Source: Aliikangiella sp965214955
GTDB lineage: Bacteria > Pseudomonadota > Gammaproteobacteria > Enterobacterales > Kangiellaceae
Direction of reading: 5' to 3'
Length of the DNA stretch: 64,000 bases
NCBI GenBank assembly: GCA_965214955.1
Contig: CBDCCU010000001.1
Span: 251,819 to 315,818 of the forward strand
Shown: positions 35,712 to 44,305 of the stretch, in pieces
Numbering within the stretch: position 1 is the first letter of the stretch
How the letters are laid out: every line of letters starts with the position of its first letter
The notes under the pieces: generated by a model
Database searches by the model: none
Seen by the model: only the letters and a program-made list of their open reading frames with translations
What the model was told of the DNA's origin: nothing
Translations under genes and position numbers: made by a program

Positions 35712-36716
35712 TTAATTTTTGGTTAAATATTTCGATAATTGCTGCTGCAAGCTTTTAGGGATTTGCTTTAAGGTTAACTCTCCAGATTCGGGGTTATAAA
35801 CGACATTTTCACCCATCATATCGGATGAAAAACTAATGCTTAAATCTTTTTCACGCCCATAAAAACGCACAAACTTTTTTAAGCTGTTTCTATGGGTATA
35901 AATTTTTTCTTTAGGATCGTCGAGTTGCTCGTTTAAAAAGTTAGAAAATTGCTCAGGATTAGCTGAGTCTAGCTCTTCTGAAAGTTGTTTAACATTAATG
36001 GGGTTGCCATTCATATCTTGCTCAACGCAATAATCAACCACTTTATTTTTATAAGTTTTGCTTTCATTTTCAGGCAGTGATTTCGCGTAAGCATCAACCG
36101 CAGTTAAAAATTCATCGGTTTGTTGCTGTAGGTTTACACTCGAAACAAAGCCGCAAAATTGTAAAAAAGCGGTTGCAATATCTTTACTGCCTCGGCTAGT
36201 AATTACCGATAAATATTGTTGCCAATTTTCAACTTGCCATTGGTTAAAGTCGAGCTTTAATACATAGTTCATTTTACTAGCATCAACATACTCGATATTT
36301 TCGATGTCAATTTCATGATCAATATATTGACCTTCACTATGTGATACCCAAAAAATGTAAAATTGGCTTTCTTCTAACAGTTCTTCAACCACATATAAAA
36401 TATGACCACTAAAGCCCTCGCTTATTTCTTCTAGCTTAGATTTTAAATGCTCTGTAAGTTTTTGGCTTACCGTGGCAAAGCCCATTGATTCAGACTCTAA
36501 CTGTTTAAGCCAGCCTGGCATTGGGTTGTCACCCATTTCGGGATCAAACAAGCCGTATTGTCTTGTTGCACTCCGTTGAAAGCCCTGTTTTAACTGGGTA
36601 AACAGCGAAACTATTGGACCTTCAGGCAGGTTTTCTTGTTGTCGCAGGTTAGTTTCAATTTCACTACCTTCAGATTGACGTTTCAGTGAGTGAATAATGC
36701 AGTGTTTAATCGACAT
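35712..36716 (-). CDS. ndpA: Nucleoid-associated protein NdpA (YejK family)
   Basis: The 334-residue protein matches the YejK/NdpA family. It opens with KHCIIHSLKRQSEG and has EGPIVSLFTQLKQGFQRS. Later it shows ELLEESQFYIFWVSHSEGQYI and FVRFYGREKDLSISFSSDMMGENVVYNPESGELTLKQIP. YejK binds DNA and is enriched in the nucleoid, where it interacts with topoisomerases; the detailed role is unclear. There is no signal peptide or membrane segment. The gene is single and convergent with the TrmB-like gene. Confidence 0.92.
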   Translation of the reverse strand: MSIKHCIIHSLKRQSEGSEIETNLRQQENLPEGPIVSLFTQLKQGFQRSATRQYGLFDPEMGDNPMPGWLKQLESESMGFATVSQKLTEHLKSKLEEISEGFSGHILYVVEELLEESQFYIFWVSHSEGQYIDHEIDIENIEYVDASKMNYVLKLDFNQWQVENWQQYLSVITSRGSKDIATAFLQFCGFVSSVNLQQQTDEFLTAVDAYAKSLPENESKTYKNKVVDYCVEQDMNGNPINVKQLSEELDSANPEQFSNFLNEQLDDPKEKIYTHRNSLKKFVRFYGREKDLSISFSSDMMGENVVYNPESGELTLKQIPKSLQQQLSKYLTKN

Positions 36717-36878
36717 ATTAAGATATAGGTTTATTAATTGATAAATAAAGATTAATTTTAGCTTAATTTAGTAAACCCAGCATAGCGAAATATAAAAGCA
36801 ATTTTTTTGAAACAAAAAAAATCAATATTTATCTTTTATTTAAAGACAGAACTCTGTAATTTATGCCGCTTATAATTT

Positions 36879-36923
36879 TAATTCCTATAACTCTAATTTC
36901 TATAGTTTTAATTTCTATAGCTT
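36879..36923. repeat. 15-bp imperfect tandem repeat upstream of TonB receptor
   Basis: Three head-to-tail 15-base units, TAATTCCTATAACTC, TAATTTCTATAGTTT and TAATTTCTATAGCTT, lie 29 bases upstream of the receptor ATG. A fourth, weaker unit (TAAGATAAATAATTT) follows. The AT-rich repeat covers the region where a promoter is expected. Confidence 0.75.
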
Positions 36924-36952
36924 TAAGATAAATAATTTTAAGTAAATAAAAG

Positions 36953-38881
36953 ATGTTAAAAAGACTTTTCCTACTGGCCAGCTGCTTAACTATGCCATTT
37001 ATAATGGTTGATACCTTAGCCGCCGAACAATTAGAAAAACCTAAAAAAGACAATTTAGCTACTGAGCAAGAGTCAAAGAGCCAAACCGATGAAGCACCCG
37101 TTTTAAAAGTATATGCTAGCCGACACAGTAAAGATAATGCATTAATTAATAGCTTTGTCACAACAGAGCAAGTTATTAGTATTCCAACATCGGTGACTGA
37201 GCTTATTATTGGACAACCAGGTATTGCCGCAAATGGTCAGCCGGGGATCTTTCAAACGGTTAATATTCGCGGCTTAGCTAGACAAAGAGTTCAAGCTTAT
37301 ATCAATGGAATGAGAATTACATCAGAACGTCGAGCTGGTGTTGCCGCTTCGTTTGTTGATACTTTTTTGTTGCAAGGTGCCGAAGTCACTCAAGGGCCTG
37401 CCTCAACTTATTATGGCAGTGGTGCCATTGGTGGCAGTGTTCATTTAACGACTCTTAACAATGATGATTTTTGGTTTAAGTCGGGGTATCAAACTGATGG
37501 TAATGAATGGGCTAATGCGCTGGGTACGGCGGGTGAAACCTATCAATTTAATGTAGCCTATCGCACCAGAAATAATGGCGAAACGGTTAACGGTGATGTT
37601 AAAAATAACCACTTTTCACAGCGTTCACTGGTTTTTTCTAAAGACTTTTCCATTAACGATTTAGATCTTCAATGGCAGGTGATTGAAAGCGAAGGTGATG
37701 ATATTGGAAGAGATAACAGGCGTTTTCCAGATAGTAGAATTACAGAGCATCCTCAAGAAAAGCATTTATTGTCGCAGTTGAGTCTAAGTGATAGCCAAGA
37801 TTGGTTAGGTAAAATTTATTTTCATGATCAACGTTTAGTGACTCAAGATTTACGCCCTGAACTGCGCATTAACCGAGTAACAACCGAATCACTAGATATT
37901 GGTGCCAGCTTTGAAGTAACTTGGAATAGTGAAAACTGGCAAGGGATCTATGGCATCGACTATTTTGGAAGACAGGATGTATCAAGTAATGAAATTGAAA
38001 TTAGCTTAACTGGTCTTCCGCAAACAACCAGTGTTGCTTTAGATAATGGCGAAGAAAACGAAACCGCTATATTTGCAACAATTAATCGAGAGTTTAAAGA
38101 CTGGTCTTTACACAGCGGTTTAAGAGCTAACCATCAATCGCAAAAAAGCGCAATTAGCCAATCGGTATCTGATAGTTTTTCAACCTACTTTGTTAAAGTA
38201 ACCAAGCCTATTGATAATTGGTTGATTGACTTAAGTTATGGAACAGGCTTTAGGTTTGCCACCTTATCTGAGCGCCTATTTAATGGCACAACAGCGCGTG
38301 GTGTTACTATTGGCAACCCCAACCTTAAACCAGAAGAATCACAAGCCTTAGACTTAGGTCTAAGCTATAAAGATGATATTTATGAGCTAGAATTCCATTG
38401 GTTTGATACCGAAGTAACCAACTTTATTGAGCGGATAAGAATTGATGAAGATACTCGCACTTTTCAAAATGTGGTTAACGGTAACCTAAATGGATGGCAG
38501 TATCGGTTTGAAGTTAATCTCAATGATCATTGGTGGTTTAGTATTGATGGTCAAGCCATTAGAGGGGTTGATGAGCAGGGTAATTGGCTTGCAGATATTC
38601 CAGCACAGCAACATACGGTTAAATTGGGTTATTCTCAAGATCTTTGGCAAACTCAAGTGCAATATGGGTATCGTAATAGTAAAGATAAGTTTGCTGATGG
38701 TGAAATTGCCCTAGAATCGGCCAAGCTGGTTGATATAAAGTTTGATTATCAGGTTTCAGCAAGATGGCAAATTGGCTTTGCGATAGAAAATTTATTCGAT
38801 GAAGGATATTTTAATTCCGCCGATGATTTAGGGACTTTAGCAACGGGCACTAATATTGGATTTTATATTTCTTATCATTAG
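36953..38881 (+). CDS. TonB-dependent outer-membrane receptor
   Basis: TonB-dependent receptors import iron complexes, heme or other large solutes using the inner-membrane proton-motive force. The 642-residue protein has a signal peptide (RLFLLASCLTMPFIMVDTLA) and a plug domain (about 65-165) with the pattern NIRGLARQRVQAYINGMRI. The plug ends in QGPASTYYGSGAIGGSVHL. A beta-barrel follows, with the C-terminal stretches FAIENLFDEGYFNSADDL and the final aromatic-rich strand. The plug and the EKHLLSQLSLS region resemble hemoglobin/heme-type receptors, but the ligand is not certain. No Fur box is convincing upstream. It is a single gene with a 15-bp tandem repeat in its promoter region. Confidence 0.88.
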   Translation: MLKRLFLLASCLTMPFIMVDTLAAEQLEKPKKDNLATEQESKSQTDEAPVLKVYASRHSKDNALINSFVTTEQVISIPTSVTELIIGQPGIAANGQPGIFQTVNIRGLARQRVQAYINGMRITSERRAGVAASFVDTFLLQGAEVTQGPASTYYGSGAIGGSVHLTTLNNDDFWFKSGYQTDGNEWANALGTAGETYQFNVAYRTRNNGETVNGDVKNNHFSQRSLVFSKDFSINDLDLQWQVIESEGDDIGRDNRRFPDSRITEHPQEKHLLSQLSLSDSQDWLGKIYFHDQRLVTQDLRPELRINRVTTESLDIGASFEVTWNSENWQGIYGIDYFGRQDVSSNEIEISLTGLPQTTSVALDNGEENETAIFATINREFKDWSLHSGLRANHQSQKSAISQSVSDSFSTYFVKVTKPIDNWLIDLSYGTGFRFATLSERLFNGTTARGVTIGNPNLKPEESQALDLGLSYKDDIYELEFHWFDTEVTNFIERIRIDEDTRTFQNVVNGNLNGWQYRFEVNLNDHWWFSIDGQAIRGVDEQGNWLADIPAQQHTVKLGYSQDLWQTQVQYGYRNSKDKFADGEIALESAKLVDIKFDYQVSARWQIGFAIENLFDEGYFNSADDLGTLATGTNIGFYISYH

Positions 38882-38918
38882 GGTCTTTAGCAATAGACTC
38901 TAATATTATTGAATGTGG

Positions 38919-40085
38919 CTAATTATGATAAACCGCGCCTAAAACTTTGGCTTGTTTTGCACCAGTAACCGAAGGTAGATTACCCGGCTTATTGTTCATT
39001 CTGCGATAAGCGAGCCAAGCAAAAGTCATGGCTTCTAAATAATCGCCATCAACCCCAATATCATTGGTTGTTTGTACCCTTTGATTAATATGGTTGCCAA
39101 TTGCATCTAATAAAACCTGATTATGCATTCCACCACCGCTAGCAAACACACTATAGTTTGCTAAGCCTAAACTTAAAATATCATCGGCAATGGTTTTAGC
39201 TGAAAATTCTAGCAAAGTTGCCTGCACATTTTCTTTTGCAATAGGGTGATCAACAATGGCTAAATTTTTATTTAGCCAATTAATCGAAAAGTATTCACGC
39301 CCTGTGCTTTTAGGGGCTGGCTGAGAAAAATAAGGATCGCTCATTAACAGTTTTAATAGTTTAAGATCAACCCTGCCTTGCTTGGCAAATTTGCCATCTT
39401 TATCAAAGTGGTTTTTACTATTGCGATGATGTATTTGATAATGAGCGTCGAGTAATGTGTTAGCTGTGCCAGTATCAAAGCCTAAAACAGGCTGGTTAAG
39501 ATCTTTAGGTAAATAAGTGATGTTAGCAATACCGCCTAAATTTAAAATAATGCGATCTTCACTTTCACTTTGCATGGCATCTTGATGAAACGCTGGCGCT
39601 AAAGGCGCGCCTTGTCCACCTGCGGCCATATCCATGCGCCTAAAATCGGCTATCGTTGTAATCCCCGTTTCGTGCGCAATAATGCTTGGATCGCCAATTT
39701 GTAAGGTAAATGGAGAGTTTAAAGCGGGCTGATGACGAATGGTTTGTCCGTGGCTACCTATGGCAATAATCGCTTCTTTTTTATAGCGGCTTCTTTGCAA
39801 AAAGGCATTGACCGATTCGGCAAAAATATGTCCCATTTTAAAATCGAGTTCACCAAGTAGTTCTATCCGATGGTGAAAGTCGTTACTTAAGTTGAACTCG
39901 GTAATTTGGTCGCAAAGCTTAATGAGTTTTTGCCGAACTTCTTCGCTAACGGGGTGCAGGTAATAGTCGCTTAGTTCAAACTGATTGTTTTTAAAGTTAA
40001 CCAGCGCAACATCAACACCATCAATGCTGGTGCCGCACATTAATCCAATATAAAGTTGATCTTGATGAGAAGCAGTATGAGTCAT
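38919..40085 (-). CDS. anmK: Anhydro-N-acetylmuramic acid kinase AnmK
   Basis: AnmK opens the 1,6-anhydro ring of anhydroMurNAc and phosphorylates it to MurNAc-6-phosphate in wall recycling. The family start is clear in YIGLMCGTSIDGVDVALV. Further conserved parts are GSHGQTIRHQP, TTIADFRRMDMAAGGQGAPLAPAFH (positions about 160-185), NLGGIANIT and GFDTGTANTLLDA, and FASGGGMHNQVLLDAI. I chose ATG 40085 (388 residues); the longer start at 40139 would add 18 residues and overlap the M23 gene by 35 bases. AnmK-M23-tyrS adjacency is usual in gammaproteobacteria. The product is normally dephosphorylated before AmgK acts (MupP route), and no mupP is present in this window. Confidence 0.94.
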   Translation of the reverse strand: MTHTASHQDQLYIGLMCGTSIDGVDVALVNFKNNQFELSDYYLHPVSEEVRQKLIKLCDQITEFNLSNDFHHRIELLGELDFKMGHIFAESVNAFLQRSRYKKEAIIAIGSHGQTIRHQPALNSPFTLQIGDPSIIAHETGITTIADFRRMDMAAGGQGAPLAPAFHQDAMQSESEDRIILNLGGIANITYLPKDLNQPVLGFDTGTANTLLDAHYQIHHRNSKNHFDKDGKFAKQGRVDLKLLKLLMSDPYFSQPAPKSTGREYFSINWLNKNLAIVDHPIAKENVQATLLEFSAKTIADDILSLGLANYSVFASGGGMHNQVLLDAIGNHINQRVQTTNDIGVDGDYLEAMTFAWLAYRRMNNKPGNLPSVTGAKQAKVLGAVYHN

Positions 40086-40104
40086 TAGCAATAACTTTAA
40101 TAAC

Positions 40105-41583
40105 TTATGGTGCAGTGTTGTTTGATGTTGCAAGCACATTATTACGCGCTTGTAGCTGTTCTAAAAGCGGTGTTGTATTGGTAATAAACTGGGCTTTTTC
40201 TTTGTTAGCTATGGGCTTGGCTTTAGGAAGCTTTACGGTTCTGGGATTTCTATGAACACCATTAACCAAAAATTCATAGTGTAAATGCGGTGCTTCGGCA
40301 AGACCCGTCATGCCAACATAACCAATAACTTGCCCTTGTTTTACCCGCTTGTTTTTACTTACTGCACGACGTGACATATGCAAATATTTAGTCACTATAC
40401 CTTGACCATGTTGAATAAAAACGTATTTTCCATTGTATTTGTTCGAGCTAGAGGCAATTACTTTTCCATCACCTGCCGCACGAATGGGAGTGCCAGTTTT
40501 TGCACGATAATCAATGCCACGGTGGGCTTTCCAGCGTTTTAAGATAGGATGAAAACGTCTTGGTTTAAAGCTAGAACTAATATATTTAAAGTTGAGCGGT
40601 GCGCGTAAAAAAGCTTTGCGCATACTACGACCTTCGGGTGTATAGTAGTTGCTACGATTATTAGAATCAGTGTACCTAACCGCTTTAAATGATTCGCCTT
40701 GGTTAATAAATTCTGCGGCTAAAATTTTACCATTGCCAATTTTTTCACCATCGAGATATTTTTCTTCATAAATTAATGAAAAAGAATCGCCTTCTCTAAT
40801 ATCTAAAATAAAGTCGATATCCCAATCAAAGATATTGGCAAGTTCCATTACCTGAGTGTCGCTCATTCCAGCAGACTTGCCCGCAACAAATAAAGAGTTA
40901 GTGATCACGCCACTAGCATAAGCGGTGCGATATTCGAGAGGCTTATTTTCAATTCTACTTGCCAAGCCTGTGCTAGAGTTTTCTACATATAAAGTATTTT
41001 GAATATCAATGGCATATTTAAGCGCAGAAAACTGGTTATTGGAATCGAGCTGATAATTAATGACTTGCCCTGGCTTTAGTTTTTTAAGTAACTGGGTATT
41101 TTTATCCAGCCCTGCAACCTTAAAAGTATCTTGTGGAGTTAAACCAATGCGCTTAAATATTTTAGACAGGTTATCGCCTTTTTTAACCGCTTCGGTTTGC
41201 CAGTTTCTTTCAACAACTATAGGGATATTATTACTAGTGGCTCTATCAGGAGAAGCAAAGGCTAATTGAATATCAATAGGAGAGCTATATTCACTTTCTT
41301 CGCTTTTAACATCATCGATTGCTTCAGCTTTATTAAGGCTTATTTCAATGGTTTCAACATCGCTTTTAGGTGTTGCAGGCTCTAAATTGGCAACGGTGGC
41401 AGAAAGTTCTGGTGCTTGTTCAGAAGGCGAGAGCATATAGGCTAGCACAAACACAAATACAGCAGAGCCTAAAATAAGGTAAGGGTGAGTCATCCAAGCA
41501 GGAATTTTCGACTGGTTGCCATTAAAAAGCGTAGCTTTATCACTTTCTAGATTATTTTGTGGCTTGTAATCGTGTTTAATCAT
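40105..41583 (-). CDS. M23-family peptidoglycan endopeptidase (MepM-like)
   Basis: Enzymes of this type cut peptide crosslinks to allow wall expansion. The 492-residue protein is anchored by one membrane helix (about 34-48: LILGSAVFVFVLAYML), typical of a membrane-tethered periplasmic enzyme. An OapA/LysM-like domain (about 125-190: NWQTEAVKKGDNLSKIFKRIGL) and a middle domain follow. The C-terminal Zn-peptidase domain (about 345-450) has ligands in HRGIDYRAKTGTPI, the HxH in APHLHYEFLVNG and KYLHMSRRA. This order is that of E. coli MepM (YebA). A 19-base gap to anmK suggests co-transcription; tyrS is divergent across about 200 bases. Confidence 0.9.
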   Translation of the reverse strand: MIKHDYKPQNNLESDKATLFNGNQSKIPAWMTHPYLILGSAVFVFVLAYMLSPSEQAPELSATVANLEPATPKSDVETIEISLNKAEAIDDVKSEESEYSSPIDIQLAFASPDRATSNNIPIVVERNWQTEAVKKGDNLSKIFKRIGLTPQDTFKVAGLDKNTQLLKKLKPGQVINYQLDSNNQFSALKYAIDIQNTLYVENSSTGLASRIENKPLEYRTAYASGVITNSLFVAGKSAGMSDTQVMELANIFDWDIDFILDIREGDSFSLIYEEKYLDGEKIGNGKILAAEFINQGESFKAVRYTDSNNRSNYYTPEGRSMRKAFLRAPLNFKYISSSFKPRRFHPILKRWKAHRGIDYRAKTGTPIRAAGDGKVIASSSNKYNGKYVFIQHGQGIVTKYLHMSRRAVSKNKRVKQGQVIGYVGMTGLAEAPHLHYEFLVNGVHRNPRTVKLPKAKPIANKEKAQFITNTTPLLEQLQARNNVLATSNNTAP

Positions 41584-41789
41584 ACAACTTTGATTGAGTT
41601 CCGTATAAAATGCATTCTTTTAAAAGGATTCGACTTCACAATCAGCCTTGCGGGTGATTATAACAAGCAAATTTGCGCTCAATAATATATGAGATTGAGG
41701 CAAATGAAAATCCTCTTGAAATAAAGTTAGTAAGCATTTGATTTTAAAGTTGAATATAAGTTCCCGTTTTAACAAAAGTATTGAAAAAG

Positions 41790-43094
41790 ATGACAAACCT
41801 TAACAATGAATTACTTGCCGATCTTGGCGCGCGCGGCTTAATTTCGCAAATGACCGCAGAAGAGTCTTTTAAAGAACATTTAGCCGAGGGCTCTAAAACT
41901 ATTTATTGTGGGTTTGATCCAACTGCCGATAGTTTGCATATTGGTAGCTTAGTGCCACTTTTAACCTTAAAACGATTTCAACAGTATGGTCACAAACCTA
42001 TTGCTTTAGTTGGCGGAGCAACAGGGCTTATTGGCGATCCATCATTTAAAGCGGCAGAGCGCCAGCTTAATACCACTGATGTTGTTGCTAACTGGGTAGA
42101 AAGCTTAAAGCAACAAGTGAGTCAGTATATTGACTTTGACTGCGGTGAAAACTCGGCGGTTGTTGCCAATAATCTCGATTGGACTCAAGGTGTAGATGTG
42201 TTGTCATTTTTACGCGATGTGGGCAAGCATTTTTCAGTTAATCAAATGATCCAAAAAGAGTCGGTTAAACAAAGAATTGATCGTGAAGGCTCGGGTATAT
42301 CGTTTACTGAATTTACCTATATGATTTTACAGTCTTATGATTTTGCCGAGCTTAACAAACGCAATAATTGCACCATACAAATTGGTGGTAGCGACCAATG
42401 GGGCAATATTACTGGTGGTATTGATTTAACTCGCCGCATGAATAGAGAGCAAGTGTTTGGATTAACTTTGCCGCTTGTCACCAAAGCTGATGGCACTAAA
42501 TTTGGTAAAACCGAATCGGGCACTATTTGGCTAGATGCCAACAAAACCAGCCCCTATGCTTTTTATCAGTTTTGGCTAAATTCAGCCGATGCCGATGTTT
42601 ACCAGTTTTTACGCTACTTCACCTTCTTGCCCGTTGAGCAAATTGCACAAATCGAAGAAGACGATAAAAATGCCCAAGGTAGGCCGCAAGCACAAGCCAT
42701 TTTAGCCAAAGAAGTGACCAAGCTTGTCCATGGAGAAGAAGGTTTAGCTGCGGCAATGCGCATTACCGAAGCCATGTTTAATGGAACACTAGCCCAGCTT
42801 TCAGAAAGCGACCTACACCAATTAGCGCTCGACGGCTTACCATCAAGTGATTTGCCAGTAGACTATGCTGAAAAACCACTAACCACCATTTTAACTGAAG
42901 GCGGTATGGTAAAAGCCGGTAGAGAAGTTAAAGATGCTCTAGGTAGAAATGCCGTAATTGTTAACGGCGAAGCCAAAGGTGCGGCAGATAATATGAGCGC
43001 CAAAAGCATTTTCGCCAAAGAAAATGCACTTTACGGGCAGTATTTTTTAGTGAAGTTGGGTAAGAAGAAGAATCATTTGTTTAGGGCTGGGTAG
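41790..43094 (+). CDS. tyrS: Tyrosyl-tRNA synthetase
   Basis: TyrRS charges tRNA-Tyr. The 434-residue class I synthetase (from ATG 41790; a TTG at 41781 would add three residues) shows the HIGH-type motif FDPTADSLHIGSLVPL (about 42-57) and the GGSDQWGNITGGIDL substrate segment. The KMSKS-type loop is KFGKTESGTIWLD (about 235), and an S4-like C-terminal RNA-binding domain is at about 355-430 (GGMVKAGREVKDALGRNAVIVNG). The form is the E. coli-type TyrS. It lies upstream of the his operon but appears to be transcribed independently; the his promoter begins 41 bases after its stop. Confidence 0.96.
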   Translation: MTNLNNELLADLGARGLISQMTAEESFKEHLAEGSKTIYCGFDPTADSLHIGSLVPLLTLKRFQQYGHKPIALVGGATGLIGDPSFKAAERQLNTTDVVANWVESLKQQVSQYIDFDCGENSAVVANNLDWTQGVDVLSFLRDVGKHFSVNQMIQKESVKQRIDREGSGISFTEFTYMILQSYDFAELNKRNNCTIQIGGSDQWGNITGGIDLTRRMNREQVFGLTLPLVTKADGTKFGKTESGTIWLDANKTSPYAFYQFWLNSADADVYQFLRYFTFLPVEQIAQIEEDDKNAQGRPQAQAILAKEVTKLVHGEEGLAAAMRITEAMFNGTLAQLSESDLHQLALDGLPSSDLPVDYAEKPLTTILTEGGMVKAGREVKDALGRNAVIVNGEAKGAADNMSAKSIFAKENALYGQYFLVKLGKKKNHLFRAG

Positions 43095-43134
43095 TCGAGC
43101 GAGTAAAAGATAGAAAGTGTTTTCTTTGTTTTTG

Positions 43135-43163
43135 TTGAAAAAATAAAGCCACATGATTATAAG
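43135..43163 (+). promoter_or_regulatory. Likely sigma70 promoter of the his operon
   Basis: TTGAAA at 43135-43140 and TATAAG at 43158-43163 are separated by 17 bases, a good sigma70 match. Transcription would start near 43170, about 60 bases before the hisL reading frame, as expected for an attenuated operon. The AT-rich TTGAAT at 43197 is a weaker alternative. Confidence 0.65.
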
Positions 43164-43231
43164 ATAAATTAGTTATACCTTAATTTAATTTTTTACTTGA
43201 ATTTATTTTTTTATCTGTATACATTAAAAAT

Positions 43232-43303
43232 ATGAACACAAAAACTACTTTCACAGCAATGCATCATCACCATCATCATATTTATGACGGTGGTTTTTGT
43301 TGA
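43232..43303 (+). CDS. hisL: his operon leader peptide (HisL)
   Basis: This 23-codon frame starts ATGAACACAAAAACTAC and contains six consecutive His codons (CAT CAT CAC CAT CAT CAT at codons 11-16) before IYDGGFC and TGA. It lies upstream of hisG and is followed by a terminator hairpin (43332-43368), so it has the architecture of his attenuators. Scarce charged tRNA-His would stall the ribosome on the His run and alter RNA folding. The peptide begins MNTKTTFTAM. There is no strong Shine-Dalgarno site, only an A-rich upstream stretch. Confidence 0.9.
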   Translation: MNTKTTFTAMHHHHHHIYDGGFC

Positions 43304-43331
43304 TCGGTTAAAAAAGTAACTTAAGATTTTA

Positions 43332-43368
43332 AAAGCCCCGTTTACCGCAAGTAACCGGGGCTTTTTTT
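43332..43368 (+). terminator. his attenuator terminator
   Basis: AAAGCCCCG pairs with CGGGGCTTT, with an inner TTAC/GTAA extension and a CCGCA loop, followed by seven Ts. CGGTTA at 43305-43310, next to the hisL stop, is complementary to TAACCG (43352-43357) in the 3' arm and could form the competing antiterminator. Confidence 0.88.
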
Positions 43369-43429
43369 ATGCCTTAGCGAAAGCAAAAAATGGGAGAAGA
43401 TATTTAAACTATTGCAACTGAGGCATAAC

Positions 43430-44278
43430 ATGACACTTAAACTTGTATTACCCAAAGGGCGGATCAGCAAAAAAGTTTTAGCACTTTTATCTGATTGCGG
43501 TATTGATATTGTTGGCGATGATAGAAATTATCGTCCTAAAGCTTACGGTTTTGATTTAGACGTTAAATTACTTAAAAGCCAAAATATTCCATCACTGGTA
43601 GAAATAGGGCAACACGATATTGGTTTTGCCGGGCTCGATTGGATCAAAGAGCGAAAAAGTAACGTGGTAGTTCTTAAAGACTTAGGCTTTGATCCGGTTA
43701 AAATTGTTACTTGCATTCCAGAAGATTGGGACTTTGAAACCATGAAGTCTCGCGAGCTTATTGTGGCATCAGAATACAAAAATGTTGCCACCGAATATTT
43801 AGAGAAACTCGGTATCAACTATCAATTGCTTCGCTCTTATGGGGCAACTGAGGTTTTCCCGCCAGAAGATGCCGATATGATCATTGATAACACCTCAACG
43901 GGTACAACAATTCGTGCCAATCGTTTAAAAATTGTCGATACCGTAATGACAAGTTCCACTCAGTTTGTTGCCAATGCTAAAGCGTTAGAAGATCCTGTGA
44001 AGCGACAACAAATTGATGATTTATTAACTCTCATGCAAGCCGTACTTAATGGGCGCGAACGAGTGTTACTTGAAATGAACTGCGCTAATGATCAAATTGA
44101 AGCGATTGTTAACTTACTGCCAGCAATGCGTTACCCAACGGTTTCTAGGCTTTATCAAGATAAAGGCTTTGCGGTGAAAGCAGCAATTGAAAAGAAGCAA
44201 ATTAAAGATCTGATCCCAAAATTATTGGCCGCTGGCGCAACCGATATTTTGGAAACTCAAATCCGTAAAGCGTTATAA
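43430..44278 (+). CDS. hisG: ATP phosphoribosyltransferase HisG (long form)
   Basis: HisG joins ATP and PRPP in the first and feedback-controlled step of histidine synthesis. The 282-residue protein starts TLKLVLPKGRISKKVLALLS from ATG 43430, preceded by GAGG. It has the PRPP-binding loop DNTSTGTTIRANRLKIVD (about 167-184) and a C-terminal ACT-like regulatory domain (about 205-282: ANDQIEAIVNLLPAMRYPTVSRL). So it is the long form, which needs no HisZ and is inhibited by histidine. It is the first gene of the operon after the attenuator. Confidence 0.93.
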   Translation: MTLKLVLPKGRISKKVLALLSDCGIDIVGDDRNYRPKAYGFDLDVKLLKSQNIPSLVEIGQHDIGFAGLDWIKERKSNVVVLKDLGFDPVKIVTCIPEDWDFETMKSRELIVASEYKNVATEYLEKLGINYQLLRSYGATEVFPPEDADMIIDNTSTGTTIRANRLKIVDTVMTSSTQFVANAKALEDPVKRQQIDDLLTLMQAVLNGRERVLLEMNCANDQIEAIVNLLPAMRYPTVSRLYQDKGFAVKAAIEKKQIKDLIPKLLAAGATDILETQIRKAL

Positions 44279-44305
44279 GTGGCTGGTTTTTTTAGAGAGA
44301 GCATC

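Noticed and set aside
36717..36952. Possible Fur box upstream of the TonB receptor
   Set aside because: The AT-rich repeat includes GATAAATAATTTT but no 19-bp match to the inverted GATAAT pattern.
40086..40139. Longer anmK start
   Set aside because: The 18 extra residues (beginning MCLQHQTT) are not part of the family and would overlap the M23 gene by 35 bases; ATG 40085 is preferred.
43259..43303. His run as an expression-tag artefact
   Set aside because: Six His codons upstream of hisG with a following terminator is the standard design of a his leader, in the right place and strand; contamination with a vector is not needed.
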